From: Erythrobacter sp. YT30
GTDB taxonomy: Bacteria; Pseudomonadota; Alphaproteobacteria; Sphingomonadales; Sphingomonadaceae
Length of the DNA stretch: 64,000 nt
NCBI RefSeq assembly: GCF_001542875.1
Contig: NZ_LMAF01000001.1
Coordinates: 682,001 to 746,000, forward strand
Direction of reading: 5' to 3'
A model generated the notes under the pieces. That model saw nothing but the letters and a program-made list of their open reading frames with translations, did no database searches and had not been told where the DNA came from. Both the position numbers and the translations under genes were made by a program. How positions within the stretch are numbered: position 1 is the stretch's first letter; every line of letters starts with the position of its first letter. This document shows positions 35,718 through 45,431 of this stretch, piece after piece.

Positions 35718-36056
35718 ATGGTTTTTGCATTCCTTTCCGCAGCCAAGGGACGCGCCGTGGCATTGGCACCAACTTTGGTCGCATTATGCTTTGGCGTAAC
35801 AGCGCTGGTCGTGGTCATGTATTCTCCCAAAGCGGACCGCCCTGTTCTGGTTCTTCCCCTGACCATACAAGGCGAAGAAAGGCTACGTCAGCTTTATTCT
35901 GCGCCGCAGACTCGGATTTTGGGACGCTCCACATGGGGCGATCGTTTGATCATTCGTTCGCCCGAAGAAAGCGATGTGACCCTTTTCTGGTCTGATCACC
36001 TGCTGTTGCTCAACGCTGATGCGCCCGGCTGCCAGACAGCGGGTGCCGCCACATGA
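35718..36056 (+). CDS. Small membrane-anchored protein upstream of a chemoreceptor
   Basis: The 112-residue product has one hydrophobic segment (about 15-34, [20 protein letters not shown]) and then a soluble domain (about 40-112) containing [20 protein letters not shown] and [20 protein letters not shown] do not recognise the family. Its stop overlaps the chemoreceptor start (ATGA), so the pair is translationally coupled and the domain may face the periplasm as a sensor or accessory for a receptor that lacks its own. Confidence 0.55.
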   Translation: MVFAFLSAAKGRAVALAPTLVALCFGVTALVVVMYSPKADRPVLVLPLTIQGEERLRQLYSAPQTRILGRSTWGDRLIIRSPEESDVTLFWSDHLLLLNADAPGCQTAGAAT

Positions 36057-37561
36057 AAATCTTCGGAGACATCAAGGCACTAAGACGCCGGACAATCCGT
36101 ATCATTGTAGCAGGATGCTGGCTCTTCCCACCAATCCTCGCGCTAATGGCCATTGGCGGGCTGGAAGTTTCCATCGTGATGATCGGGATCAGCATAGCCT
36201 CGAACATAATTCCCACCATCCATGCGATAACCGCGCGGACCGACTATTTCGCTAGAATGATGGTCGGAGCGCTGATTTTCATTCAGCCCGCAATCGCCGT
36301 CACCGGAATGCAGGATTTGGGATGGCAGGTTGATGGACACCTGTACTTTCTTGTCGGAATGGCAACGCTCGCCGCCTTGTGCGATATTCGGCCTCTAATT
36401 CTCTCGGCAGTCCTTATCGCAACACACCATTTGGCGTTGAACTTCGCGATGCCTGCAGCGGTCTTTTCCGGCAATGGAAGCATTTTTAGAGTGCTTTTTC
36501 ATGCAGTTGCGGTCGTGATTATGTGCGTGACGCTGTGCTATATGAGCGTCGCTCTCGGCAAGATTCTAAGGCGCGCGGAGAAATCGCACCATTTGAGCGA
36601 GGAGCAGGCACGGATGATGGAGGAGCAGGCTGCCAGTCTGCAAGTCGCGTTCAACGCGCTTGAAGAAGAAAAAGAAGCGCGCAAGCACGCAGAGGATGAA
36701 ACCAAGCGCAAGCGCGCTCTTGAATATCGATTGGTCGCCGAAAGCTTTGAATCCTCAATCCGCTCAGTCACCAAATCAGTCGCCGACACAGCGCAGCTTC
36801 TTGGAGGAATGACGAAATCGCTGGATCAGGTTGCGAAGGAGACAGGCGATCAGGCGGGACAAGTCGCGCACACAGCCTCTGCCGCGACGCAGACGACGAA
36901 CAAAGTGGCACGCGGCATTGGAGAATTGTCGCAATCAATCGCAAAAATTGCCGACGGCGTTCGGCGACAGCGCGAACTGGCACTCCATGCAACGCAAAGG
37001 TCGGTTCGTGGCGGAGAGACAGTTGGATCACTCGCTCAGCACACCGATACGATTGAGGAGGCAACGCGGGCCATCGTGCGGATTGCGGAACGCACCAACC
37101 TGCTGTCGCTGAACGCCGCGATTGAAGCGGCCAGCGCGGGCCCAGCAGGGCGCGGTTTCACCGTTGTTGCGCAAGAGGTAAAGGCGCTAGCCGGGCAGGC
37201 AGGCGAAGCAGCCACAGAGATTGACGATTTCCTCAAAAGTATCCGTATTGGGGCTGTCGATGCGGAAACATCGTTCACCGATATCGACCAAGCGATTAGC
37301 GAACTGAACAAGGCCGCCCAATCGATCCGCGAAGATGTCGAAACGCAGCGCCGATCTGCCGACACGATGGAGGATTTTGCACGCAACGCTGCGAGCGAAG
37401 TCGACGAGATGGCAAAGCAAAGCCAATCACTTGCCGACACAGCAAGTGCGGCAAAAGAGCTTTCAAGCAAGCTTGATGATGCGGCCGCGCAATTGCTTAA
37501 GAACGCAACTTCACTGGAACAGACGGCACAGGAATTCGCGCAGCATTTGAGAGCCGCCTAG
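36053..37561 (+). CDS. Methyl-accepting chemotaxis protein with membrane-embedded sensor
   Basis: The 502-residue protein has about six membrane segments (residues about 15-185) with only short loops, so there is no large periplasmic sensor domain. No clear HAMP is seen; a coiled linker (185-235) leads to the signalling domain, whose hairpin has [20 protein letters not shown] followed by [16 protein letters not shown] (near 347-380), the conserved CheA/CheW contact region. The C-terminus is a long coiled coil. It converges with the YbjN-like gene, overlapping it by four bases. Confidence 0.88.
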   Translation: MKIFGDIKALRRRTIRIIVAGCWLFPPILALMAIGGLEVSIVMIGISIASNIIPTIHAITARTDYFARMMVGALIFIQPAIAVTGMQDLGWQVDGHLYFLVGMATLAALCDIRPLILSAVLIATHHLALNFAMPAAVFSGNGSIFRVLFHAVAVVIMCVTLCYMSVALGKILRRAEKSHHLSEEQARMMEEQAASLQVAFNALEEEKEARKHAEDETKRKRALEYRLVAESFESSIRSVTKSVADTAQLLGGMTKSLDQVAKETGDQAGQVAHTASAATQTTNKVARGIGELSQSIAKIADGVRRQRELALHATQRSVRGGETVGSLAQHTDTIEEATRAIVRIAERTNLLSLNAAIEAASAGPAGRGFTVVAQEVKALAGQAGEAATEIDDFLKSIRIGAVDAETSFTDIDQAISELNKAAQSIREDVETQRRSADTMEDFARNAASEVDEMAKQSQSLADTASAAKELSSKLDDAAAQLLKNATSLEQTAQEFAQHLRAA

Positions 37562-38076
37562 CGAGAGGGCGCGGTTGTCAGCGCCGTCAGATCTTCGCGA
37601 AGCACTGTCAGATTTTGCCCAAAAACAAGCAATTGAGTCTGCGCATTGGCAAAGCTGATCCCTTGCGCCGAATTGACATAGGCCTGAAGCACAACGCTGT
37701 TTTCGCCCGCGCGGTACACTTTGGCGATGGGATTTGCATCATTGAAGCGATGAAGAAAGTTGTCGAGCGCAGCAACATCGTCGGCAGTAACCCCCGTGAA
37801 ATTCGCCAGCACCATCAACGCGGCACAGCCCTGTTCTGCGCTGCACGCCTGGGGAAGAAGCGTGAAGTTGATCCCGCCATCCGCGCTCGCCCGGTAAAGT
37901 GACCGCCCTTCGGGACCGGCTTCAGTGCGCCACGTTGCCTGAACTGCAAGCAGCAATCGCGCAATGGTCGCATCGTCGAACCGGATGACCACTTGGGGAG
38001 ACGTTTGCGCGGAAAAGGGGGCGCTATTGCCAAGTGCGAAAAGTGCGGCGGCTAAGCCGATAAAAAGGTGTTTCAT
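37558..38076 (-). CDS. YbjN-family protein, secreted
   Basis: The start is the ATG giving [20 protein letters not shown] (172 aa), a signal peptide. The mature part has the YbjN pattern: [58 protein letters not shown], then [17 protein letters not shown], with strand-helix-strand order and a C-x-x-x-x-G-C pair. YbjN-like domains are known in bacterial sensory or surface traits, with no firm mechanism. It is the last of a minus-strand series below rimK. Confidence 0.7.
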   Translation of the reverse strand: MKHLFIGLAAALFALGNSAPFSAQTSPQVVIRFDDATIARLLLAVQATWRTEAGPEGRSLYRASADGGINFTLLPQACSAEQGCAALMVLANFTGVTADDVAALDNFLHRFNDANPIAKVYRAGENSVVLQAYVNSAQGISFANAQTQLLVFGQNLTVLREDLTALTTAPSR

Positions 38077-38112
38077 GATCGGCCTTCCACCACATCCACA
38101 AAGGCGAGGCAA

Positions 38113-39018
38113 TCATCCCCTGCCCTTCGTCTTGGTAGCGCCTGCCTTTGCGTTGGATTCGATGAAACTGATGATCTGGCCTGCGACATCCTTGCCCGTC
38201 GCTGTCTCAATGCCCTCCAGCCCTGGCGAAGAGTTCACTTCCATAATGACAGGCCCATGATTGCTGCGGAGCATATCGACGCCGCACACGTTTAGCCCCA
38301 TCCGCTTGGCCGCGCGCACCGCAGTAGAGCGTTCCTCTGGCGTGATCTTGATCACTTCTGCGCTGCCTCCGCGGTGCAGGTTTGAGCGGAAATCATCGGC
38401 AGCACCAGTACGCTTCATGGCTGCTACCACTTTGCCGCCCACCACCAGAGCCCGGATGTCGGTGCCGCCAGCTTCCTTGATAAATTCCTGTACTAGAATG
38501 TTCACGTTCGCCCCGCGAAAGGCCTCGATTACAGATTTCGCGCTCGACATTGTCTCGGCCAGAACGACACCGATGCCCTGTGTACCTTCGAGAAGCTTTA
38601 TGACCACCGGTGGACCATTCACCGCCTTGATGATTTCCTCAGCCTGCTTGGGATCGTTTGCATAGGCTGTCAGCGGCAGACCCAGGCCATGCTTGGCGAG
38701 GATTTGCATACTGCGCAGCTTGTCTCGGCTGCGCCCGATGGCGACGCTTTCATTCAAAGGCCAGCACCCGCGCATCTCAAATTGTCGCAGGATGGAAAGG
38801 CCATAGTTCGTAATTGAAGCGCCGATCCGAGGGATCACCGCGTCATACCCCTCGCAAGCTTCGCCATTGTAATACACTTCGGGTCTATGGCTGGCGATAT
38901 GGACGGTGCAGCGCGTTGTGTTGAGAATATCTAGGGTGTGCCCCCGCTCCTCGGCAGCTTCGACAAGCCGCTTGTGCGAATAAAGATTTGGATTGCGCGC
39001 GAGCATTGCGATTTTCAT
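38113..39018 (-). CDS. rimK: RimK, ATP-grasp ligase for ribosomal protein S6
   Basis: The 301-residue protein has the RimK/ATP-grasp features: [60 protein letters not shown] (nucleotide loop), VVAAMKRTG and the metal-binding [12 protein letters not shown]. RimK adds glutamate to the C-terminus of S6 in E. coli and pseudomonads, altering ribosome composition; S6 here is at 31046-31411. Its start overlaps rimB by four bases (ATGA). Activity towards a Glu-poor S6 tail is uncertain. Confidence 0.93.
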   Translation of the reverse strand: MKIAMLARNPNLYSHKRLVEAAEERGHTLDILNTTRCTVHIASHRPEVYYNGEACEGYDAVIPRIGASITNYGLSILRQFEMRGCWPLNESVAIGRSRDKLRSMQILAKHGLGLPLTAYANDPKQAEEIIKAVNGPPVVIKLLEGTQGIGVVLAETMSSAKSVIEAFRGANVNILVQEFIKEAGGTDIRALVVGGKVVAAMKRTGAADDFRSNLHRGGSAEVIKITPEERSTAVRAAKRMGLNVCGVDMLRSNHGPVIMEVNSSPGLEGIETATGKDVAGQIISFIESNAKAGATKTKGRG

Positions 39019-39470
39019 GGGTTGTGGCCTTTTGCGATTTGCATACCGTCGGTCTGGAGCCAGGAGTGCCCGCTGTCGACGACAAAACGCCGCCTCAAGG
39101 CCGATCTTCCTATCAGCATGGGAAACTTCATATCGGAACGATCCGCAAGACTGATTTCAGCGCGAAAAGTCTGACTTCCGATTTTTAACGGCGATTTGAT
39201 GACATAGCGCCTTTGCGTTTTGCCGTTGGAACTGGTGATACCGCGCACATCGACGCGCACAGCCTCGCATTCATGGCTGATATCATCCCAATCAACGGCG
39301 AATCGGACGAAGGGCACACCATCGCGCTCAAATTGCTCGGTTACGCGGCCGTGAAGCGAAGATGTGCGCGCGCCGCTGTCGATCTTGGCAGGAATGCCCG
39401 AAAGACCGAGGTCAGGAAGGTCGACCAGCTCTCGCCAACCGACAATCGGGAGCGGACGCACTTCATTCAT
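39015..39470 (-). CDS. RimB-like retropepsin / RimK-associated protease
   Basis: The 151-residue protein has [20 protein letters not shown] near residues 28-47, with the aspartic D-S-G-A catalytic motif of the PF05618 family (often called ATP-dependent zinc protease), then [20 protein letters not shown]. In pseudomonads RimB is the protease partner of RimK. Its start overlaps the stop of the propeller gene (ATGA), and its stop overlaps the rimK start, so the three are tightly coupled. Confidence 0.85.
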   Translation of the reverse strand: MNEVRPLPIVGWRELVDLPDLGLSGIPAKIDSGARTSSLHGRVTEQFERDGVPFVRFAVDWDDISHECEAVRVDVRGITSSNGKTQRRYVIKSPLKIGSQTFRAEISLADRSDMKFPMLIGRSALRRRFVVDSGHSWLQTDGMQIAKGHNP

Positions 39471-40486
39471 GGGAGGATGGCAAGCCCATCACCGCCCTCG
39501 CCCGTTGCAAGTCGGCGCAGGACTTCACCGGTCTCGAAATCGACTTCGGCAACCGTGTTGCTTGCGGTCTCTGCCACGTAGATGCGCTCTCCATCAGATG
39601 ACCACAGGATCGTGACCTGAAATCTGTCGTCCGCTTCGTCGGGTGAAGATACAGCGATAGTGCGGACCAATTTGGCGTTTGCCAGATCAATGACGCTCAA
39701 ACTGCCGTCGCGCAGATCCGAGGTCACAGCAACATCGCCTTGCGGTCGGATCGCCAAACGCAATGGGAAACGGCCCGTATCGAGTGTATTGCGCACTTCC
39801 ATCGTGACAGGATCAAGCTCAAACGCCTGATCTGATCCGCGCGCTGACACCCACAAGCTCTTGCCATCAGGCGACAGTGCGATCCCTTCCGGCTCTTCTC
39901 CGACGGTCACCGAAAGCGGATCTTCACTACCGCGCAAGTCAATTCGAGTGACGGTCTTTGAGGAGAGATCCGTGGTCCACGCCCAACGTGTATCAGGCGC
40001 GACCGCGACCATGTGGCTCCCGTCCTTGTTGGTGCCGAATTCCTGCAATTCTTCATCACCCAAGGGATTGCCAATCCAGAAAATGGAGCGGCGCCCTTCA
40101 GCGGTTGCGAAGATATCGCCATCGGCATGCCACACGATCCCGTGAGGACGCGCGTTCTCACCCAGATCAATGCTTTTAACTTTTGCCAGGTCATCCGTCT
40201 TGAAGATGTCGACCGTTGTGCCGCCATAACATCCAAGCGCGACGTGCGCCCCATCAGGCGATGTGGCAAGTTCGTGTGGGTTGGTGCAGCTTGGCAAATC
40301 GAGAATAGTCTCACCTGACGCGAGATCGATTTTTGTGAGGGTATTGCCGCGTTTGTTGGCGACAAACAGGACCTTTGCGGGTTCTTCGCTAGTGCTGGGC
40401 TCCTCAACGGCCGCCTCAACATTGGCGCACGCTGAAAGCCCTGCTGCAATAAACAGGCTCACTCCGATGAAAAACGCCGCTCGCAT
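39467..40486 (-). CDS. YncE-like beta-propeller lipoprotein
   Basis: The 339-residue protein has a lipoprotein signal (LSAC, Cys near residue 20) and a propeller of repeated blades: NKRGNTLTKIDLASGETI, TNPHELATSPDGAHVALG, GEEPEGIALSPDGKSLWVS, GRFPLRLAIRPQGDVAVT and FQVTILWSSDGERIYVAE. YVTN-type propellers bind partners or cofactors in the periplasm. It is the first of the three-gene propeller-rimB-rimK unit; why a periplasmic propeller should precede ribosome-modifying enzymes is unclear. Confidence 0.8.
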   Translation of the reverse strand: MRAAFFIGVSLFIAAGLSACANVEAAVEEPSTSEEPAKVLFVANKRGNTLTKIDLASGETILDLPSCTNPHELATSPDGAHVALGCYGGTTVDIFKTDDLAKVKSIDLGENARPHGIVWHADGDIFATAEGRRSIFWIGNPLGDEELQEFGTNKDGSHMVAVAPDTRWAWTTDLSSKTVTRIDLRGSEDPLSVTVGEEPEGIALSPDGKSLWVSARGSDQAFELDPVTMEVRNTLDTGRFPLRLAIRPQGDVAVTSDLRDGSLSVIDLANAKLVRTIAVSSPDEADDRFQVTILWSSDGERIYVAETASNTVAEVDFETGEVLRRLATGEGGDGLAILP

Positions 40487-40514
40487 CTCATTCTCTCCCT
40501 TACGGTCCGCAAGA

Positions 40515-41042
40515 TCAGCCAGGAGCTTTGCCCGAATAAGATCTTTCAGCGAGGAGTGCTCCTAATACGGCCAGAAACGATACGATCCAAGCTGCCACCT
40601 TTATAGGTCTCAACCCCGATGCAATGGCGGCAAGATCGTTGTCGCCAGCAAAGCGCACCATCTGGATAAGCTGGCACACCGTTTCGCCGTAATCGCTCAC
40701 GAGAAACACGATGCCAGAGCCCATCGCTATCCAGCCCAGCACGCGCAGCACACCTGCTCCATGCGCCCGGTAGTGCATTCCTGCGAGAACACATCCAATA
40801 CCGTAAATCCCGATAAAAATCAGATCTCCGATCATTGAAATCGTAGCGAGGCCTGCAAGACCGTCTGCGCGCCAGGCGTTTTGGATACCGTCAACAGCGG
40901 CCGCATCGGGCGCATTTTGATGGTCTGAAATTCCACCTGGCACAGAATCCGTGATGAGCGGAACCGACAATGCGATCACGATGGCAAAAGCGATGAGGCC
41001 GCCCACCCACCAGATCATCGCCGTGCGCTTGGAAACGATCAT
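40515..41042 (-). CDS. Four-helix membrane protein, unknown function
   Basis: The 175-residue product has four hydrophobic segments (about 10-30, 65-88, 98-115, 148-167) and a short N-terminal Met-Ile-Val-Ser. It shows no motif I can tie to a family; the general shape resembles DUF4386-type proteins. Its start overlaps the stop of the hydrolase gene at 41039 (ATGA) and the propeller gene begins 28 bases after it. Confidence 0.6.
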   Translation of the reverse strand: MIVSKRTAMIWWVGGLIAFAIVIALSVPLITDSVPGGISDHQNAPDAAAVDGIQNAWRADGLAGLATISMIGDLIFIGIYGIGCVLAGMHYRAHGAGVLRVLGWIAMGSGIVFLVSDYGETVCQLIQMVRFAGDNDLAAIASGLRPIKVAAWIVSFLAVLGALLAERSYSGKAPG

Positions 41043-41797
41043 GGTTGGCTGAGAAAGGTCGCGATTGCCGTTCCCAAATCGGGGAAGGTGACACTGTTTA
41101 AGTGATTTCCCGGCACTTCGGCAAAACTGGCATTGGGAAGGAAACGCGCCAGCTCTTCACCCGATCCATTGTCGCCATCATCCACTCCGCAAATAACCTG
41201 TGCGGGCATGGTGATCTTCGCAAGATCGGCAATGTCAAACGGCTCCAACGCTTTAAGCAGCAGCCTCGCTGCGACCCTGTCCACTCCCTGGCTTTTCAAA
41301 AATGTTCGCGCGACATAAGCCGGATCGCCGGGCTTGATCGTGTCGAATTCATCAATCACGCGGATAAAGTGCGCCGCACGCCGCTCCCATTCGGACAGCC
41401 CTTCGATACCCATACCGCAGGCGATCAGCTTGCGCGGTGCTAGCATCCCTTTTGCAACCGCGTGGATCGCCGTGCGGGCCCCAAGCGAAAAGCCCACGAG
41501 GTCGTACTCGCCATGCGTCAGCCCCAAATGCGCCACGAGAGCCGCCGCATCGCGTACAAGCACATCCGATGGATAGGCAGCAGGATCCTGCGGCGAAGGG
41601 CTTTCGCCGTGGACGCGGAAATCGAGCATGATTGCCTCAAATCCAGCCTCCGCCAGCAAAAGATCATGCCCCCACTTGATCCAATTCATTTTGGCAGAAG
41701 AGAATAGCCCGTGAAGGAGGATGACCGGCCTGCCCTCCCCAGTTCGGTGATAAGCCAGTTCGACGCCATCGAAGCTTTTGAAATAAGACTGGCTCAT
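41039..41797 (-). CDS. Alpha/beta hydrolase
   Basis: The ATG of MSQSYFKSFDGVELAYHRTG (252 aa) overlaps the GFA-family stop by four bases. The fold is clear: VILLHGLFSSAKMNWIKWGH (oxyanion part), DLVGFSLGARTAIHAVAKGM (Ser nucleophile), ICGVDDGDNGSGEELARFLP (acid region) and EVPGNHLNSV (His). Substrate is unknown. Confidence 0.88.
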   Translation of the reverse strand: MSQSYFKSFDGVELAYHRTGEGRPVILLHGLFSSAKMNWIKWGHDLLLAEAGFEAIMLDFRVHGESPSPQDPAAYPSDVLVRDAAALVAHLGLTHGEYDLVGFSLGARTAIHAVAKGMLAPRKLIACGMGIEGLSEWERRAAHFIRVIDEFDTIKPGDPAYVARTFLKSQGVDRVAARLLLKALEPFDIADLAKITMPAQVICGVDDGDNGSGEELARFLPNASFAEVPGNHLNSVTFPDLGTAIATFLSQP

Positions 41798-42237
41798 TGC
41801 GTCCCGCCCAACAATTCCATCCATTCCTCCTGCGTTTGAGGCTGTGTCTGCCATTGCGGAATGTTGTCAGGAAGCGTCAGCCACGGTCGGCGGCGCGATA
41901 CCCAGATATGGGCGACCGGCTCCACATCGTCGGGATTATCCAATGATCCGCCTTTAATAGTCACCATGGCGGGTCGGTTTTCTCCAGCATGATAGAGCCT
42001 CGTCCCGCATGTTACGCAGAAATGGCAATGCGTGTAGCTGCCGCTGTCGGTTGGCCGGCCCCAGCTTGCAGTCTCGCCCTCGAGAGTGAGTACATTTTTG
42101 AACACAGGCACAGAAATGCCGAATGCGCTCGCCGATTGTTTTTGGCATTCGCGGCAATGGCAGGTGTACGCAGCAAGACGATCAGCCGCGATGGTGTATC
42201 GCACGGCCCCGCATTGGCATCCCCCGCTAAAACTCAC
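41794..42237 (-). CDS. GFA-family glutathione-dependent zinc protein
   Basis: The GTG start overlaps the stop of the isomerase gene (GTGA) and gives a 147-residue protein. Zinc cysteines are in GGCQCGAVRY, CHCRECQKQ and HFCVTCGTRL, the pattern of the GFA/CENP-V family, some members of which bind glutathione (formaldehyde activation) while most have unknown substrates. Two tightly coupled neighbours, an isomerase of glutathione chemistry and an alpha/beta hydrolase, suggest joint work on an aldehyde or aromatic compound. Confidence 0.85.
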   Translation of the reverse strand: MSFSGGCQCGAVRYTIAADRLAAYTCHCRECQKQSASAFGISVPVFKNVLTLEGETASWGRPTDSGSYTHCHFCVTCGTRLYHAGENRPAMVTIKGGSLDNPDDVEPVAHIWVSRRRPWLTLPDNIPQWQTQPQTQEEWMELLGGTQ

Positions 42238-42884
42238 CGCTTCTTCAATCCCTTTTGCTCCATGCGCCAAAGAGCCATTTCCACCCTGTCCTGACCGAAG
42301 AAAGGTTCGCCTTCGAAAACAAGGGTCGGCACGCCCCAATGACCGGCGGCCTCTAGCGCGATTTGGTTCTCTTCGATTTCCGCATCGAGCGCAGTTGCGT
42401 CATTTTGAGCTTCGGTATCCAGTTCAGCAAGGTCGAGCCCTGCACGCATGGCCGCATTGGCGAGGTGATCGCCTTTGTCCCAATCATCAACTTCGCCCGA
42501 AAAAATAACGCGCGAAACCTCATCGGCAAATGCCAATCCCTTGCCCCGCCTGCTGGCCGCCTGACCCAAGCGACAAACTCGTCGGATGAGCGGCTGCTCC
42601 GCTGCAATTTCGCGACTGGTGAGATCCTGCACCACCGGATCGGGCCTTGGCCAACGAAAGGGGATGCCGAGGTGCTGGGCTGTGCGAAAAGAGTCCATCA
42701 GGATGTATCGCGGTGCAGCAGGGTTGCCAGTGAACAGGATGTCGGGATCGCGGATAGCAATCGGCCAGACGACACGCAGATTGATATCGAGATCGTACTC
42801 CTCAGCCATCGCGCGATATCGGCCAATCGCAAGATAGGAATAGGGCGAACGAAAGCTGAAAAACAAGTCGGCCTTAAGTGTCAC
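42234..42884 (-). CDS. 2-hydroxychromene-2-carboxylate isomerase family (DsbA-like)
   Basis: The 216-residue protein starts LKADLFFSFRSPYSYLAIGR, a signature of the HCCA isomerase family, which are glutathione-dependent kappa-class relatives in naphthalene breakdown and other uses. The C-terminal helix has WGVPTLVFEGEPFFGQDRVE, the family's second motif. It is the first gene of a tightly coupled set with the GFA and hydrolase genes (GTGA then ATGA overlaps). Confidence 0.88.
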   Translation of the reverse strand: MTLKADLFFSFRSPYSYLAIGRYRAMAEEYDLDINLRVVWPIAIRDPDILFTGNPAAPRYILMDSFRTAQHLGIPFRWPRPDPVVQDLTSREIAAEQPLIRRVCRLGQAASRRGKGLAFADEVSRVIFSGEVDDWDKGDHLANAAMRAGLDLAELDTEAQNDATALDAEIEENQIALEAAGHWGVPTLVFEGEPFFGQDRVEMALWRMEQKGLKKR

Positions 42885-42896
42885 CCACCCATCCCC

Positions 42897-43463
42897 TTAT
42901 CTGAAGAAGCACTGCGTCCCGGCATAGAGCATCGAAACCGCGTCATTCTCAACAAACCCGCCTAGCGCATCGCCCAATGAGAATTCTTCTCCCAAAGTGC
43001 TTTGTGGGATGGCGAGGTATCCATCGGCTGCTTCAAGCTCCGCGCGCGGTGTCCCAAGCTGCACATCGCCCTGGAGCGAAATCGGGACGGCTGGGTCCGC
43101 ATCGCCATCTTGCGGCTGACGCCAGAGCCAACCCACTAATACTCCATCGGAGAAATTGAGGCTGAGACCGCCAGCAAAGTCTGCGCTTTCAATCGGGCCC
43201 GCACCGCATTCTTCATTCGTCGCGGCGCGCACAGGTTCGTTCAATAGCTTTGTTGTCGAACCAACCGCTTCATTTCTTCCCGCACCGAAAAAGAACCCTT
43301 CGGCGCCGGCTTTCATGCCTTTGCTGTTCAGCAGAACCGCATCTTCAACCACCGGATTGGAAGCGGTGAGCCCGCGCGCTTCGCGTTCGGACGGGCTCGG
43401 CACGTCGTTTCCGCCGCACGATGCGAGGCCAAGAGCCGCAAGCCCGATTACAAGTGCGCGCAT
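42897..43463 (-). CDS. Putative lipoprotein, unknown function
   Basis: The ATG giving MRALVIGLAALGLASCGGND (188 aa) has AAAGGGTGAG ahead of it. The lipobox LASC predicts a lipidated Cys at residue 16. The mature part is Gly/Ala-rich with several Cys (near NEECGAGP and at the end TQCFF), possibly disulfide-bonded. I do not recognise the fold. It starts only five bases after the asd stop, so it is co-transcribed with asd. Confidence 0.6.
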   Translation of the reverse strand: MRALVIGLAALGLASCGGNDVPSPSEREARGLTASNPVVEDAVLLNSKGMKAGAEGFFFGAGRNEAVGSTTKLLNEPVRAATNEECGAGPIESADFAGGLSLNFSDGVLVGWLWRQPQDGDADPAVPISLQGDVQLGTPRAELEAADGYLAIPQSTLGEEFSLGDALGGFVENDAVSMLYAGTQCFFR

Positions 43464-43468
43464 TGCTC

Positions 43469-44494
43469 TCACCCTTTCTTGAGATGGCGCCGTCCAAGCA
43501 GTTCAGCGATCTGGACTGCGTTGAGCGCTGCGCCTTTGCGCAAGTTATCAGAGACACACCACAGCGTGATGCCATTCTCTACCGTCGGATCATCGCGCAC
43601 GCGGCTGATGTAAGTCGCGCCATCGCCGGCGCTTTCGACGGGCGTCACATACCCCTCATCCTCACGCTTATCGACGAGCATGATGCCGGGGGCTTCGCGA
43701 AGGATCTCTTGCGCCTGCTCAGCCGACATCTCTTTTTCAAATTCGATATTCACCGCTTCGGAATGGCCGACAAACACCGGCACACGCACGCAGCTCGCGT
43801 TGAGTTTGATCTTGGGATCGAGGATCTTTTTGGTCTCGACCATCATTTTCCACTCTTCCTTGGTCGATCCATCGTCCAGGAAAACATCGATATGTGGGAT
43901 CACGTTAAAGGCGATCTGCTTGGTAAAGGTCGCAGGCTCAACCGGATCGCCGACAAAGATCGCGCGCGATTGCTCGAACAGTTCGTCCATCCCAGCTTTG
44001 CCAGCGCCGGAAACCGATTGGTAGGTTGAGACCACCACCCGCTTGATCGTCGCCGCCTTGTGCAAAGGCGCGAGCGCCACGACCAACTGCGCGGTCGAGC
44101 AATTGGGGTTCGCGATGATGTTGCGCTTTGTGTAATCGTCAATCGCATTCGGGTTCACCTCCGGCACGATCAGCGGCACGTCAGGCTCCATCCGGTAGAG
44201 CGAGGAATTGTCGATGACGACGCACCCAGCGGCGGCCGCTTTGGGGGCGTATTCCTTGGCCGGGCCGCTGCCTGCTGAAAACAGAGCGATATCCCAGCCC
44301 GACCAGTCGAAATGCTCAATGTTCTTGCATTTGAGCATCTTGCCGGTGTCGCCGAACTCCACTTCGGTCCCTTGCGAACGGCCGCTCGCCACTGCTGCGA
44401 CTTCGTCACAGGGAAACTCACGCTCTGCCAGAACCTGCATCATTTCGCGCCCGACATTGCCGGTCGCGCCAACGACTGCCACCCGATAACCCAA
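43469..44494 (-). CDS. asd: Aspartate-semialdehyde dehydrogenase
   Basis: The TTG start giving MGYRVAVVGATGNVGREMMQ (341 aa) has a GGAG eight bases upstream and matches the family N-terminus; earlier in-frame codons add a non-conserved 36-residue extension. The NADP loop is GATGNVG, the catalytic Cys is in NPNCSTAQ (C132), and the substrate His is in VFVGHSEAV. The enzyme reduces aspartyl phosphate for lysine, diaminopimelate, threonine and methionine. It is the first of ten co-directional genes. Confidence 0.95.
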   Translation of the reverse strand: MGYRVAVVGATGNVGREMMQVLAEREFPCDEVAAVASGRSQGTEVEFGDTGKMLKCKNIEHFDWSGWDIALFSAGSGPAKEYAPKAAAAGCVVIDNSSLYRMEPDVPLIVPEVNPNAIDDYTKRNIIANPNCSTAQLVVALAPLHKAATIKRVVVSTYQSVSGAGKAGMDELFEQSRAIFVGDPVEPATFTKQIAFNVIPHIDVFLDDGSTKEEWKMMVETKKILDPKIKLNASCVRVPVFVGHSEAVNIEFEKEMSAEQAQEILREAPGIMLVDKREDEGYVTPVESAGDGATYISRVRDDPTVENGITLWCVSDNLRKGAALNAVQIAELLGRRHLKKG

Positions 44495-44564
44495 TTCACA
44501 TACTCCGCGTTTGATGTTGCGCCGCTTGCTGACGGGATTACGGTCGCTTTGCAAGGGGAAAGAC

Positions 44565-45431
44565 GTGGTCGCAAATACACAAAGCTGGCGGGAAAGCGCC
44601 AAGTATTTTGACTTTAGGGGACACCAGATTGCCTACTGGACGGGCGGCGATGAAACGGCGCTTCCGGTGTTGCTGGTCCATGGTTTTCCAACTTGCTCAT
44701 GGGATTGGGCGGCTGTCTGGGAAGTCTTGGGTGAAAAACACCGTCTGATCGCCTGCGATATGCTTGGATTTGGCCTGTCGGATAAACCTCGCGCTGGCTA
44801 TTCGATCCACCTGCAAACCGATATCCAAGAGGCTTTGCTCAGCCATATTGGCGTAGGCGACTACGATGCTCTCGTCCACGATTACGGCGTTTCAGTGGGA
44901 CAGGAAATGCTTGCGCGCCAGTTGGATGGATCAGGCGCATCGGCGCTTGGTCAAATGGTGTTCCTGAACGGCGGCATTTTCCCCGATCAGCACCGCCCTC
45001 GCCCGATTCAGAAGCTCGGTGTGTCCCCATTTGGCTTTATCGTCGGACTCCTCATGAGCCGGAAGGCATTCGGCAAGAGCTTTTCCGAAGTGTTTGGCCC
45101 TGACACACAACCGAGCGAAACCGATCTTGACAAGTTCTGGGAATTCATCAGCCACAAGGGCGGAAACCGGATCACGCATAAGCTGCTTCACTACATAGCG
45201 GATCGGCGCAGGCATAAAGAGCGTTGGGAATCAGCAATCATCGCCGCGCAGGATCGCATTGGCCTAATCAACGGAGCGCTCGATCCAGTTTCAGGCCGCC
45301 ATGCTTATGACAAATGGCGCGAAGTGGTTCCGAACGCGCGGCACCACCTTATCGAGACGGTAGGACACTACCCGCAGGTCGAAGCGCCCGAAGAGGTTGC
45401 GACTAAGGCCTTGGAGTGGCTTTCCGACTGA
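44565..45431 (+). CDS. Alpha/beta hydrolase, MEST or haloalkane-dehalogenase-like
   Basis: The GTG at 44565, preceded by AAGGGGAAAGAC, gives 288 residues; an upstream TTG/ATG is less well supported. The oxyanion region is VLLVHGFPTCSWDWAAVWEV, and the nucleophile elbow is HDYGVSVGQEML, where an Asp stands in the position used by haloalkane dehalogenases and MEST-type hydrolases. The acid and His are near ALDPVSGRHAYDKW and TVGHYPQVEAP. The activity (epoxide, halide or ester) is not readable. It diverges from asd across 70 bases. Confidence 0.82.
   Translation: MVANTQSWRESAKYFDFRGHQIAYWTGGDETALPVLLVHGFPTCSWDWAAVWEVLGEKHRLIACDMLGFGLSDKPRAGYSIHLQTDIQEALLSHIGVGDYDALVHDYGVSVGQEMLARQLDGSGASALGQMVFLNGGIFPDQHRPRPIQKLGVSPFGFIVGLLMSRKAFGKSFSEVFGPDTQPSETDLDKFWEFISHKGGNRITHKLLHYIADRRRHKERWESAIIAAQDRIGLINGALDPVSGRHAYDKWREVVPNARHHLIETVGHYPQVEAPEEVATKALEWLSD

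Noticed and set aside
36053..37561. Possible histidine kinase for the gene at 36053
   Set aside because: No H-box or ATP domain; the C-terminal half is clearly the chemoreceptor hairpin.
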